Shown here piece by piece: positions 9,733 through 19,403 of a stretch of 35,142 nt of DNA. The notes under the pieces are model-generated. The model saw only the letters and a list, made by a program, of their open reading frames with translations, searched no databases and was not told the DNA's origin. Location of the stretch: positions 1,009,493-1,044,634 of the forward strand of contig BFEA01000047.1 in the NCBI GenBank assembly GCA_003427395.1, read 5' to 3'. The DNA comes from Chara braunii. Its lineage: Eukaryota; Streptophyta; Charophyceae; Charales; Characeae. How positions within the stretch are numbered: the stretch's first letter is position 1; the number at the start of each line of letters is the position of its first letter. The position numbers and the translations under genes were made by a program.

Positions 9733-10571
9733 CTCAGGTGAAGTGGACTGCTCATTCTCTCTCTTTCAGGAACCTCACCAACAATGTACTCAACAAGCAA
9801 ATACTCATCACCAAGGCTCCTCTTTCCCGGTGTGTGACAGTCAGTTATCAACAAATCAGCAAACGGATATCATGCGGTTTCTCATCATCCAAGACATTGA
9901 CAGTGGTAATCGACAAAAAATTGAGTGAAACAATACTAACATTACTGTCACTCGACCAGCATACTATTAGATCATCTTCAATCAGACTTCATCACTATTT
10001 TGTTCACTCTCTGCACCTTTTATTGCACATGAGTGCCACCACCTCATTCCCAGTCCAGGAGTTGACCAGTCTCAATTTGATTGTTTCTACGGATGCCTTC
10101 GGTATCGGTATATCAGTGCAATTGGCTTCAGAGAACGAGATCTGTCAATCTTCGTCGTCCTCACTGAGTTTGCAGAAGGTACCATCCAGAACCCGAGGGC
10201 CTACGTGAAAAAAGGTGGAGAAACCCACGAACAAAAATTCAATCTGGGCGGCAACAGCCAAATATCTTGATGAGAGGGAGAAAGAGCTGGATGAGAATGG
10301 GACAAGGTTGATCCATAGCTTCGGGCCCCAGCTCTACACAGACTACCGCAGACCTCCAGTTCCTTTCCCTCTCACAAATGATTTCTGCTGGAGTTATCTA
10401 ATCGACTTGACCGAGAGGCACATCTCCCCAATGGTGATTGACTATAAGACAGTGACCAAGCCATCAGAGTTCAGACATCTCAGGAGAGGGATCTTCTCCC
10501 GGCTGTATATTCCTACATTATGGGAGGAGTTATGTGCTATGGTTGACTTTCGCATCATGGGTCTTGGATGA
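9713..10571 (+). pseudogene. Unrecognised decayed coding region in at least two frames
   Basis: From 9713 a frame beginning MNRPGLNSGEVDCSF runs to a TGA at about 9926. The same frame resumes through a TAG and then stays open to a TGA near 10267, with segments FDCFYGCLRYRYISAIG and LSIFVVLTEFAEG. A second frame, 10215-10571, continues with KYLDEREKELDENGTRLIH, PQLYTDYRRPPVPFPL, SYLIDLTERHISPMV and a C-terminal MVDFRIMGLG. The composition resembles a real globular protein with aromatic and charged residues rather than repeat sequence. The frames overlap around 10215-10267, which fits a frameshift in one ancestral gene. I do not recognise the family. A retroelement or a broken host gene are both possible. 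Confidence 0.4.
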
Positions 10572-11594
10572 AAATGCTCAGAGCTCGCTGACTTTACGTA
10601 ACTCTATATCATGATGTCACAATCCTAGGAGGAACATAGACATGGCTCGAGGCACAAGAGATGCACAACCGAATGAGATATGGAGGATGAAAGCTTAGAG
10701 GGATGAGTGAGGACTCATGACAACTGCTGATCATGTCTATTCATCTGTACTTCATGAGATTATTACGAGTTCTCACTTTTCCCTCATCTACCTTGAATCT
10801 GTCTTGAGTCAGTCAGTCCTGACTCATTGGCATTGATTGTGTTTGATGATTATGCTTCTTGATGATCTTGTCACAGTTCTCGAAACTACTAAATAGTAAA
10901 TTGGCAAAATCGATACATGCATGGCACACCGGAGTTTCCAGATTATTGTTTGCATGGTCTTTGTTGTTCTGAATCAAAATGAAAGATTCCTAAGACCGAC
11001 GACCGACGAAGACCACAATTGAAGGGTCTCGCTCGAAGTCGTACGCACACAACAGGAAGGGATTTGATTTATTTAATTTATTTAATTATTTATTGCAAAA
11101 CAAACATCAAGATCCTGCATGATAGCCTGTCGACTTTCTGGTCGCCTGAAATGGCCGGACTGGGAAAAAGTGGGACAACGCGCCCCAGCCCAAGTGGGCG
11201 CATGTAGACACTCGCTTGCTAGCACAGCAGCATGTCCACAATGCCCGCATAGGTCAAAATGTCCTTCTTTGGCTTGCCTACTTCCTATATGGAAATGGCA
11301 GCTGCTACTGGACTACCTGGCTTGACCGTGGAGGTCTTCGGTAACTTCTTATCGGGCCCCAGTGTCCGCACCCAGGCCTGCGCTCATTGGGCACACCCAG
11401 AATTTCCCAAGCTCCGATTGTTTGCTGCATTTGCTCTGGCCCGCCGGGTAGATACGACGACAATGCTGCTTTCTTATTGGTCCGTGACCACTTTCTGATG
11501 TGTCGGCCTCACAGTGTGTGCACAAGGCAGAACCACCCGGGCCCTGGGCTCAACTGCCTGGCGCAGTTGCTTCTTCTAGAAGAGCCAGGGTAAG
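10572..11594. other. No recognisable gene
   Basis: Short frames only. AT-rich TTTATTTAATTTATT-type sequence occurs at about 11062-11095. The stretch 11260-11590 has overlapping + frames without motifs. Confidence 0.35.
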
Positions 11595-11779
11595 GCTCAA
11601 CTTGCACTTCAACCAACTGTCGTGCACTGTCTGAGACCTTGCTTTGGAAAATGTTGAGATAAGGGCCTCTCGTGAATATTCTGGCCTGTGCTCAGCTTGC
11701 ACTTCAACCAACTGTCGTGCTCTGTCTGAGACCTTGCTTTGGAAAATGTTGAGATAAGGGCCTCTCGTGAATATTCTGG
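11595..11779 (+). repeat. 95-bp tandem duplication
   Basis: Copy 1 starts at 11595 and copy 2 at 11690. Both run from GCTCA(A/G)CTTGCACTTC to GTGAATATTCTGG with only a few differences, so the duplication is recent. Confidence 0.9.
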
Positions 11780-11879
11780 GTCGCCTTCCCTTAGGGCGGG
11801 CACAAGGCTTGCTGGAGGGCCACAGTCCAGAACATATGCATGTTTCCTAGCCCCCCCTGAGGCACAGTCCTCACATTTT

Positions 11880-11960
11880 TCTCAATTTTGCCAAAATGGG
11901 AGCTTCTGCTTCACTCCATTGCACGCCTCTCAATTTTTGCCAAAACCAGAGTTTCCAGCT
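11880..11960 (+). repeat. Short diverged direct repeat (about 48-bp spacing)
   Basis: CTCAATTTTGCCAAAA near 11880 recurs as CTCAATTTTTGCCAAAA near 11928. Each is followed by a purine-rich string and CT-rich end, immediately upstream of the U6 pseudogene. Confidence 0.5.
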
Positions 11961-11962
11961 AA

Positions 11963-12101
11963 GTCCTTTGGGATATCCTTTAAAATTGGAACGATACAGC
12001 GAAGGAAGATTAGCATGGCCGCTGTGCAAGGATGACACTCATAAATCAAGAAATCTCTAGCATGGCCGCTGTGCAAGGATGACACTCATAAATCAAGAAA
12101 T
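11963..12101 (+). pseudogene. U6 snRNA pseudogene with internal 44-bp tandem duplication
   Basis: U6 is the catalytic-core small nuclear RNA of the spliceosome. From 11963 the sequence follows plant U6: a degenerate 5' stem-loop, then TTAAAATTGGAACGATACAG, AAGATTAGCATGG and GTGCAAGGATGACACTCATAAATCAAGAAAT. The ACAGAGA box is disrupted (ACAGCGAAGGAAG). The block TAGCATGGCC to CAAGAAAT (12011-12054) is repeated exactly at 12058-12101, with a 47-bp period. The canonical 3' tail ending in TTTT is absent, so this is not a working gene. Identification rests on several conserved U6 blocks in the correct order. Confidence 0.88.
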
Positions 12102-12203
12102 AAAGTTTCCATCTCGCTCCAGTACATTAAACGGTTGTGCAATATCGAGTGCGTCAGAAGAGGCTGCTCAAGTATGCTCTCGAAAGTCGAGAGATACGGG
12201 CCC

Positions 12204-12384
12204 GCAAAGTTGAAAACTGGAGACGCCACCCCTGCTCTCTATACTCTTGATTTTTTTTTTTAACCGGTCCCTCCGCTAGAAGAGGTGATAAGAGCACCCC
12301 GTCCTAGTGGACTGCCTGGTTGCTCCAATCTATTGGTGGGGAGCAGCACCTGCTGGAAAACGGGTCCAGCATCCCTACGAACAA
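12204..12384 (+). repeat. Dispersed repeat, copy A
   Basis: Homologous to 14317-14720 in the same orientation. Shared strings include the opening GCAA(A/C)GTTGAA, GCTCTC(T/G)ATACT(C/G)TTGATT, then TCTATTGG..GGGGAGC, CACCTGCTGGAAA and CCAGC near the end. The copy is compact and carries only a short T run (from about 12250). Probably part of the LINE-associated repeat next to it, but not proven. Confidence 0.7.
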
Positions 12385-13035
12385 TTCAGTGTCTTAACAC
12401 ATTGACATCCTGCCAGCATTGATTGCCCTGAAACCAGGGGATTGACTGAGCAGGCGAAAGGACGCACACAAGAGGAGTCAGCAAGAGGGCCCTCTTCAGC
12501 CCTACTGCTGGGTGCCTACCAACCTGACTACCTAGTCACCTTCCTCCCTTTCCAGATGCAGCCAACCAGCGAATTTGCACATTCCAGACTACTGCCTTTT
12601 TTTCACCAATTGTGACCGGGTTTCTTGAAGAATGAATATTCTCCTGCCTGTCCCACCTCGACTGCGCAGGGTGTCTGCCAAGGCGTCCCCGCAAAGTTGC
12701 TCCGACAGCGTCTCTGTCTTGCCGACGAGTAATTTTTCTGCTTTTTTCTGCACTCCAGAGGGTGAGACCACCTATTCCGCTCCATACCACTGTAGATCCA
12801 ACATCGAGAGACCGTGGGGCGGAAAGGGATCGGGGAACTCTGAAGGCGGCTGCAGAGGAACAGCAGCATCTACCTTGGTCCAGTCATTGAAGCAAATACC
12901 ATAGTCCCTTGGGAGCTCATTGTAACCAAATTCCTGTAACTGGCCTCCCTCCCATCTAATGTGGGCTAACCTGCCATCCCTCCCCAGCCATTCCCTGGAG
13001 AATAGTTTAATGCCTCACATTATGTCACTTTTCGT
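12385..13035. other. No recognisable gene
   Basis: Overlapping short frames on both strands at 12536-12904 without motifs; no RNA gene or clear repeat seen. Confidence 0.35.
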
Positions 13036-13057
13036 AGATCTAATTTGGCTTTCACTC
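13036..13057 (+). repeat. 22-bp direct repeat flanking plastid-derived DNA, left copy
   Basis: AGATCTAATTTGGCTTTCAC plus TC, identical to 13393-13414. The 335 bp between them include the plastid trnI fragment. Confidence 0.85.
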
Positions 13058-13204
13058 TGGCAGTTCTTTCTAGATCATACAGAACTGATTTAGGCCCTTA
13101 TATCCTACTGAAATTCAGAATTAAGAATCAAAGTCATGATTTCCCAAAATCATAATTCAGAACGAAGAACAAATAAGCTGAGGGCCCTAATCTCTAAAAA
13201 TGGT

Positions 13205-13365
13205 GGGCTATTAGCTCAGCTGGTAGAGCGCGCCCCTGATAATTGCGTCGTTGTGATTACTGTAGAGGCCTTCAGCCACACAGGTAGTTCGATGTGTTAA
13301 TCCACGCCTAACAAGACGGAATTTTCCGATATAACGAATCTTAGCATGACGTACGCTGTTTCTCA
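13205..13365 (+). pseudogene. trnI-GAU: Plastid trnI(GAU) 5' exon plus start of its group II intron (NUPT)
   Basis: GGGCTATTAGCTCAGC begins the 5' half of plastid tRNA-Ile. It continues through TGGTAGAGCGCGCCCC to CTGATAA, which contains anticodon GAU (13205-13242). The following TTGCGTCGTTGTG, TTCAGCCACA, TAGTTCGATGTG and CTTAGCATG blocks match, with decay, the first part of the group II intron that splits this gene in plastids. The 3' exon is absent, and the intron part has indels and substitutions. It is therefore an old plastid-to-nucleus transfer and not a functional tRNA gene. This is the clearest evidence for a streptophyte host. It lies between two 22-bp direct repeats. Confidence 0.9.
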
Positions 13366-13392
13366 ATATGAAAGTCATTTTTCATATCAAAC

Positions 13393-13414
13393 AGATCTAA
13401 TTTGGCTTTCACTC
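13393..13414 (+). repeat. 22-bp direct repeat flanking plastid-derived DNA, right copy
   Basis: Identical to 13036-13057. Just beyond it (from 13464) lies the 3' end of a minus-strand LINE remnant. Confidence 0.85.
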
Positions 13415-13463
13415 CTTGCCAATGTGCCATGATGCCTAACCATTTCAGTGACTTCTTCCCCCT

Positions 13464-14296
13464 CTACTCTGAGTCCTTCAAGCGTGTGTATGCACCGTTT
13501 CCGCCATAGGGCCCAGATAACAGCTCTCCTCCCCATCCTGAACATGTTGTTTTCGAAGCGGCAGTTTGCGGTAGAGGACCAGGCTTCACAGTTCTCCTCC
13601 CCGTCCTGAACATATTGTTTTCGAAGCGGCAGTTTGCAGGAGAGGACGAGGCTTCACATAGAAGGGCTCTCCAGTCACATGGCCACGCGGATGTAGAGCC
13701 TAGTTGTCGCCAGATCCTGTCCCACCAGCGCCACGTGAGAACCACACCCAGGCACTGCAGAAAGATGTGCTCTATGGTCTCGGGGATCTTACACTGAGGG
13801 ATGGAAGCCAAACAAGAATGACACCACGGCAGCGCTAAACCCTTGTGTTCTAGGTAGGTTAATCGATCTATTATCCAGTTGTTTGTAGGGAGCCAGCGGT
13901 ACTCTATCTGCCACTGCAGCGAGGCAAATTTCGCCAGCTTAAAACCTTGTGGTCTTAAACCATCAGATGCGCCGAACAGCACCCCTTCCCACATTCAATT
14001 GAGATAGACATCGCTCTCTCACAATATCTTTCACATTAATTCTCGTCTCAAGAGGCGATAGGCAGATTTTACTCTCAGAGTAAATAAGGTCTTGTTTACT
14101 CCCGTTTTACTTGCCGGGTTCCATTGCCATCCCTCCGGGCCGAGAGGGCGTTCAGCAAGTGGGCTTTCAGGAAGAAAAGCGAACCAGTCCTTCTGCGAGT
14201 GGAGTACCCGAATGTGGTGCAAGTCCGTCTTTTTCCACCATCTCAGCACATCAGGGTAATACCTCTTTAACCGATCCATCTTCCCGATGAAAAACG
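13464..14296 (-). pseudogene. LINE (non-LTR retrotransposon) ORF2 C-terminus with zf-RVT domain, broken
   Basis: A single minus-strand frame covers 14296 to 13464 with three TGA stops between about 14031 and 13994. In order it shows a post-RT linker (WQWNP, then FTLRVKSAYRLLRREL), DVYLN, then the zf-RVT segment with IEYRWLPTNNWIIDRL, C-x2-C (WCHSC) and H-x4-C (EHIFLQC). This zinc-binding module follows reverse transcriptase in plant LINEs and related sequences. A 68-bp tandem duplication (13523-13658) shifts the frame near the C-terminus. The reverse transcriptase itself is not present. The DVYLN segment also occurs in the second LINE remnant at 32675-33700, so the two likely belong to one family. 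Confidence 0.8.
13523..13658 (+). repeat. 68-bp tandem duplication inside the LINE remnant
   Basis: Copy 1 is 13523-13590 and copy 2 is 13591-13658. Both contain GAACAT(G/A)TTGTTTTCGAAG and AGGCTTCACA. The length is not a multiple of three, so it breaks the LINE frame. Confidence 0.9.
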
Positions 14297-14316
14297 TTCA
14301 CTTGATTTGGCAGCCT

Positions 14317-14720
14317 GCAACGTTGAACATTGGAGGGCGGGCCGCCCCCGCTCTCGATACTGTTGATTGGGCCTCAAGTCAGGATGCCCAGGTGCGTTGC
14401 TGGTTTTTTTTTTTTTTTTTTTTTTTTNAAAGAAGAGAAAAAGAAAAAAAAAAGGAATTTTTTTTCACTTATAAATTATATACCAAGTCCATCGTCGCTT
14501 CGCCTCTTCATTTTCTCATCTGTTCCCATCTCTCGACTCTGTTTACACTATACCAGGGAACACCCACCTTGCTGGTTTTTTTTTTTTTTTTTTTTTTTTT
14601 TAGTGCTTCTCGGGGAGATAATAGCATCCCCAAGTAGTACCTCCCCGCAGATGGCTCCAGTCTATTGGGGGGGAGCTACACCTGCTGGAAACCGGCTCCA
14701 GCGCCCCTTCGCAGAACAAC
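14317..14720 (+). repeat. Dispersed repeat, copy B, with T-rich insertion
   Basis: Homologous to 12204-12384 at both ends, but about 220 bp longer in the middle because of a segment bounded by two long T runs (14404-14427 and 14576-14601). Both T runs are preceded by TTGCTGG. An undetermined base sits at 14428 at the end of the first run. Confidence 0.65.
14428..14428. other. Undetermined base (n) at end of a (T)24 run
   Basis: A single n follows 24 T residues and precedes A-rich sequence. It marks a homopolymer where base calling or assembly joining is uncertain. Confidence 0.95.
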
Positions 14721-14837
14721 ACATACTTTCTACCGGGCCCGTTTGTTTTTTTTATCAATTTTCCCAGTAGTACAAAACTGTTAAAGAATAGAGAGCAAGA
14801 AATCAACACTGGTGGAACAAGCAAACTCTCTTTCTGT

Positions 14838-15040
14838 GTCCACTCTCGACCAACTCTGAATTTTTTGGTGGAAACAACAATAGTGGCACAAGGGCCATGC
14901 GTCCATATCTTTATTCCACAGTCCTTACTTTCCCTTTGTCGTCCACTCTCGACTGACTCTCCAACTTTTTCGTGGAATCGGAGTGGTGGACATAGGCCCA
15001 TAAGGTCATCTTTACTCGGCACTCCTTACTTTCCCATTCT
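14838..15040 (+). repeat. Diverged tandem duplication of about 103 bp
   Basis: GTCCACTCTCGAC begins both units (14838 and 14941). Each continues through TTTTT.GTGGAA, AGTGG..CA, AGG.CCAT/CCCAT and a TCCTTACTTTCCC end. Confidence 0.75.
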
Positions 15041-15218
15041 CTTTCTTCTCTCCTCTCACTTTATTCTGCCTCATTTTCATAGCCTGCATGTGGGCCGTTG
15101 TGGCACGTGGGGATGCATGCGGTTTGCACTCTAAGTGCATCAATGTGGCAGGCCTTCTACCTGAGAGGCACAGTAAAGGGGGAGCTATAGAAGAATTAAG
15201 AGACACAAGTGGTCGCTG

Positions 15219-15412
15219 AAGCCTCCTTCTCTGCGCCCTCCCGCTCCATCACCCCTTCATCCTCCTCCCCCTCGTCCCCCGCCAGCTCCTCTGTGTCCCA
15301 CTTCCCTGGTTGCCAAAGCCTCCTTCTCTGCGCCCTCCTGCTCCATCACCGCTTCATCCTTCTCCCCCTCGTCCCCCACCAGCTCCTGTGTGTCCCGCTT
15401 CCCCTTCGCCCT
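15219..15412 (+). repeat. 97-bp tandem duplication, C/T-rich
   Basis: AAGCCTCCTTCTCTGCGCCC begins units at 15219 and 15316. Both run through CTCCATCACC, CCTCGTCCCCC and GTGTCCC. On the minus strand this gives an acidic Glu/Gly-rich repeat peptide in a 180-residue open frame (15257-15799). That frame has no motif I recognise, so I annotate the repeat rather than a gene. Confidence 0.8.
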
Positions 15413-15830
15413 CCTCCTAAGCCACCTATTCCTGCTCACTGCATTCTCCTTCACCACCTCCACTCCCTCCACTGCCTCCCTTCTCCTCCCCATCCTCGTC
15501 CACCATGTCCTCCAGTGCGACGATGACATCCACAAATCCAAGGGGTTGAAAGAAAAAGGCTGTGTCCACAGAAAAGAATTAACAACAGGCGGACAAAACT
15601 GCCTTTCTGCAAATGCACCTGGCCGAATTTGACGGAAGGTTCTTTTGCACCTCTCTCTCTCTGTGGGTGTATGTGTGAGGGCATACTTTCTTAACATGTA
15701 TCTGACTGTGATTATGGCCACACCTAGATGCAACTGACTGCAATCACTTCCGGAGCTTAGTTGAAAAATCCTACTGTGTCTGCCCTGAAAAAGTGCCACA
15801 GGTACAGCCAGTTCTTTCCAACGATCTACG

Positions 15831-16503
<673 letters not shown>

Positions 16504-16697
16504 TTTAAAGCACCAGTACATGCCAGTCAACAGCCACGGGCCGCGTAAATTTTAGGGGAGGCTCGAAACAGGTTCTCCAGCTTTCGGAGGCCGCCCCACC
16601 GCTGATTCATTTTATGTATGGCGCTCGGCCTCCTTAATTTTAGGAGAGGCTCAAAACAGGTTCTCCAGCTGCCTGAGGCCATGTACTGGTGTTTAAA
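16504..16697. mobile_element. TTAA-flanked miniature inverted-repeat element, copy 1
   Basis: The left end reads TTTAAAGCACCAGTACATG and the right end reads CATGTACTGGTGTTTAAA, so the termini are inverted complements and TTTAA flanks both sides. The interior has direct blocks (two copies of AGGCTC(G/A)AAACAGGTTCTCC) and TCGGAGGCC-type palindromic pieces. No coding capacity. At about 190 bp with terminal inverted repeats it fits a MITE. Confidence 0.75.
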
Positions 16698-17113
16698 AAA
16701 CAAAAAAGGAACTGGGGGCTTTAATTACATTTTGAAATGATTTTTTAGGTTCCAGAGTCCCGATTTCTGCAACTGTTTTTTTTGGGGGGTGGGGGGGTGG
16801 GGGGGTCAATTGCATCTGGAGATATTGTAGAATCTGTACCCCAGTCCCAGCACCCAACTTGCATCTATACCCTGATCCTCTTCAACTTAATGGACTACCC
16901 AACTTTCCCCCCCCGTTTTAAAAAACGACCAATTTATTCATATAGCTGGGAATCGGGCTCAGTGTCCCGTACATCTTGTACCACGGCCGCTTGAGATGAG
17001 CAACGCACTCCCGCCAAAGCTCAACTCTTCTGCCCACCTTTTCACGTCTGTGAAATTGCATGCATACCCCTCCCTGCAGGCCGTTGGAAGAGGACCATGG
17101 AATTATGCTAATG

Positions 17114-17115
<2 letters not shown>

Positions 17116-17149
<34 letters not shown>

Positions 17150-17155
17150 NNNNNN
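17116..17155 (+). repeat. (CA)17 microsatellite followed by a six-base N gap
   Basis: Pure CA from 17116 to 17149, then N at 17150-17155. The gap sits at the edge of the repeat, so the true length is unknown. Confidence 0.95.
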
Positions 17156-17194
17156 TATAGGCCTATAATCACTTTCGTCTGTGTCAGTCGAGTT

Positions 17195-17293
17195 TAAACA
17201 CAGACACAAGGACACAGTTAGACATACATAGACAGACACAACCACACACACACAGGCACAGACGCACACAACCACACACACAAGAACACACAG

Positions 17294-17330
<37 letters not shown>

Positions 17331-17610
17331 CATACACAGGTACACATACACACAGACACACACACACACACAGACGCAACCACAGACAGCCACGCACACA
17401 CAAACACAGCTACACACACAAACACAGACACACAGACACAATTAAAGACAGAGGCCTGAAAGTGGTCCCAAAAGTGTTTAAGGCCTACAAGCACCTTTGT
17501 CTTGCCTGCCACACACACAGAGGCACACACACAGACACAAACAACCACGCGCACACAGCCACACACAGCCACAGACGCACATTCAGAGGCACACACCCAA
17601 GAACACAGGC

Positions 17611-17645
<35 letters not shown>

Positions 17646-17885
17646 CACACACAAACAGAGATACACACAGACACACACACACACACACATATAGACACAG
17701 GCTTGAATTGCTGAAAAGTATTTCCAGAACAGTGCATCTGTGTGTGTGTTTGTGTGCGTACATTGTGTCTGTGTCTGTGACTGTATGTCTGTCTATGTCT
17801 TTGTGCCTTCGTTCTTGCGTCCATGCCTGTGCGTGTGTGCCTGTGCCTGTGCGTGTGTGTGTCAGGCACAGGCAAAGGTGCTTAA
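17195..17885. repeat. Degenerate CA-rich then GT-rich satellite block
   Basis: ACACACAGACAC-type variants fill 17195-17445 and 17505-17700. From about 17740 the composition inverts to TGTGTGTCTGTG-type sequence, so the block could fold into a long imperfect hairpin. The two CA blocks are separated by AAAG(T/A)G..CCAAAAGTGTTTAAGGCC-like text; similar TGAAAGTG/GAAAAGT and AAAGGTGCTTAAACGCC strings occur near 17455, 17715 and 17875. That suggests higher-order units. Long open frames here encode only His/Thr or Cys/Val repeats and are not genes. Confidence 0.8.
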
Positions 17886-17949
17886 ACGCCATTAACAGTT
17901 TTGGGAGCGCTTTTAGGCTTGTGTCCGTGCTTGTGCCTGTGTGTCTGAC

Positions 17950-18033
17950 AAAGAAGAAGAAGAAGAGGAAGAAGAAGAAAGAAGAAGAAGAAGAAGAAGA
18001 AGAAAGAAGAAGTAAGAAGAAGAAGAAGAAGGC
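17950..18033 (+). repeat. (GAA)n tract
   Basis: Imperfect GAA/AGA trinucleotides, encoding only Lys/Glu runs. Confidence 0.9.
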
Positions 18034-18035
18034 AG

Positions 18036-18350
18036 GCGGGAGGCGGGCGGGAGGCGGTAGGCGATCACAGTGGCGATGGCAGTGGCGGTGGCGAAGGCGG
18101 AGCGATCGCAGAGCGGAACAGAGCGAAGGCGGAGTGAAGCGATGGCGGAGGCGGAGGCGGCGCCGGAGGCGGAGGGGGAGCGAAGCGGAGGCGGAAGGCG
18201 GCGGAGTAGCGGAGCGGAAGGCGGCGTTTGGCGGTGGAGCGGAGCGGAGGCGAAAGTTGGCGGAGTAGCGGAGGCGGAAGGCGGTGGAGGGGCGGAGGCG
18301 AAAGGCGGAGCCGGGAGGCAGGGGGCAGGAGGCGGGAGGCGGGGAAGGAT
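18036..18350 (+). repeat. GGCGGA/GGCGGAGGC minisatellite
   Basis: G-rich variants of GGCGGA, GGAGGC and GAGCGGA fill the region. Closely spaced GG and GGG runs could form G-quadruplexes on the + strand. Open frames of more than 200 residues on both strands result from the repeat period and have no domain. Confidence 0.85.
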
Positions 18351-18426
18351 CGACATCCCACTAGCAAAGGGGATTGGGGGCGGGAGGCGGGGGAGGGTCG
18401 ACATCCCACTAGCAAAGGGGATTGGA
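18329..18426 (+). repeat. 48-bp tandem duplication at the end of the G-rich minisatellite
   Basis: GGCGGGAGGCGGGG followed by TCGACATCCCACTAGCAAAG and GGGATTGG occurs twice, with TCGACATCCC at 18350 and 18398. Confidence 0.9.
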
Positions 18427-18760
18427 TTAATCCACCAGTACCTCGCCCAGCTATGGATGTTGAGACTGAAATCACCCTGCGCGCCAGAAATTACCAAGCC
18501 TAGGGGCCGAAGTGTTGAATCCAATACCGGAGTACCGCAGCTGGCCAGCAGACGGGACACAATGGATGCCGTCGTTTCCACTTACCGAAAAGAAAGAAAA
18601 GGAACGAGTCCTACGAAAAGAAACAAAAAAAAAAAAAGCCAAACACGACAGATCCACCTCTCTCACAGACATCTGGCGCCACTCCAGTACCCTCCACATG
18701 CACAAAAGACAAGAACTATGCTGGAGTACCTTTCCACATTCCAACCAACCAAGGAAGGAT

Positions 18761-19140
18761 TCAGTCTCACTTTGCACATTCGGAGAGTAGTAGTGTGCTG
18801 GGGCCACTTGCGCAAAAAAAATTGGTGGACGTGCTTGGTGTCCGATTCGTTGGGACTCGCTCCACGACTCTCCAAATGAAACTGTGAGACTGAAGCCTTC
18901 GATACAACATGGAAATATACGTTGCTCTATTTTTTGTCATTTGTGCATGTGGCCCATACACAAACGACAAAAAAATAGCAATGTATCTTTCCATGTTCCG
19001 GCGGAGGACTCAGCCTCACGGTTTCATTTGACGAGTAGTGGAGCAAGACCCAACAAATCTGACGCCAAGCACGTCCACCAATTTTGTTTGTGCAAGAGCC
19101 TCAGTCCACCACTCTCCGAATGTGCAAAATGAGAGACTGA
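18761..19140. mobile_element. 380-bp foldback structure with a partial extra copy on its left
   Basis: The left arm (18761-18950) and right arm (18951-19140) are inverted complements at roughly 80 percent by eye, centred near 18951. Outer ends share TTGCACATTCGGAGAGT; inner strings include AAATTGGTGGACGTGCTTGG and ACATGGAAA. In addition, 18698-18790 resembles the inner right arm (about 18955-19045) in direct orientation, so the locus is a direct-inverted-direct arrangement. This could be a decayed foldback transposon or nested MITEs. No transposase is present and no target duplication is clear. Confidence 0.75.
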
Positions 19141-19403
19141 CTGTTCATGTATCTGTTCTACAGATCCGGTGGGCATCATCCATCTTCCCTCTTCCTCTGC
19201 TGCTGCAACATCGTTTTTTCTCAAGTTCTTCTGCTTCCTATTTCTCCTCATTCTCCCCCTCTCTCTGAAGATCAGTGAATCGTGCTGATCAGTCAGTGGA
19301 TAAATCCTCTACAAAGTTACAAATCGATGGTCAACGTCATTGCGGTTGTTTCCCGACACGTAAGCCATGTGGATCAGAGAAAGCTTCATGCTGGCAGATC
19401 CTG

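Noticed and set aside
13205-13242. Functional tRNA-Ile gene
   Set aside because: Only the 5' exon is present; it is followed by decayed group II intron sequence, and the 3' exon is absent.
15257-15799. 180-residue minus-strand frame with acidic tail
   Set aside because: The tail is a 97-bp tandem duplication and the rest has no motif or signal of selection visible by eye; kept only as a note under the repeat.
17108-17892. Long open frames (over 250 residues) of Cys/Val or His/Thr repeats
   Set aside because: They are translations of CA/GT microsatellites, and one runs across an N gap; no domain or non-repeat sequence.
18065-18879. 222 to 269 residue frames on both strands over the GGCGGA array
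   Set aside because: Frames are open due to a G-rich repeat without stop codons; composition is only Gly/Glu/Arg or Ser/Pro.
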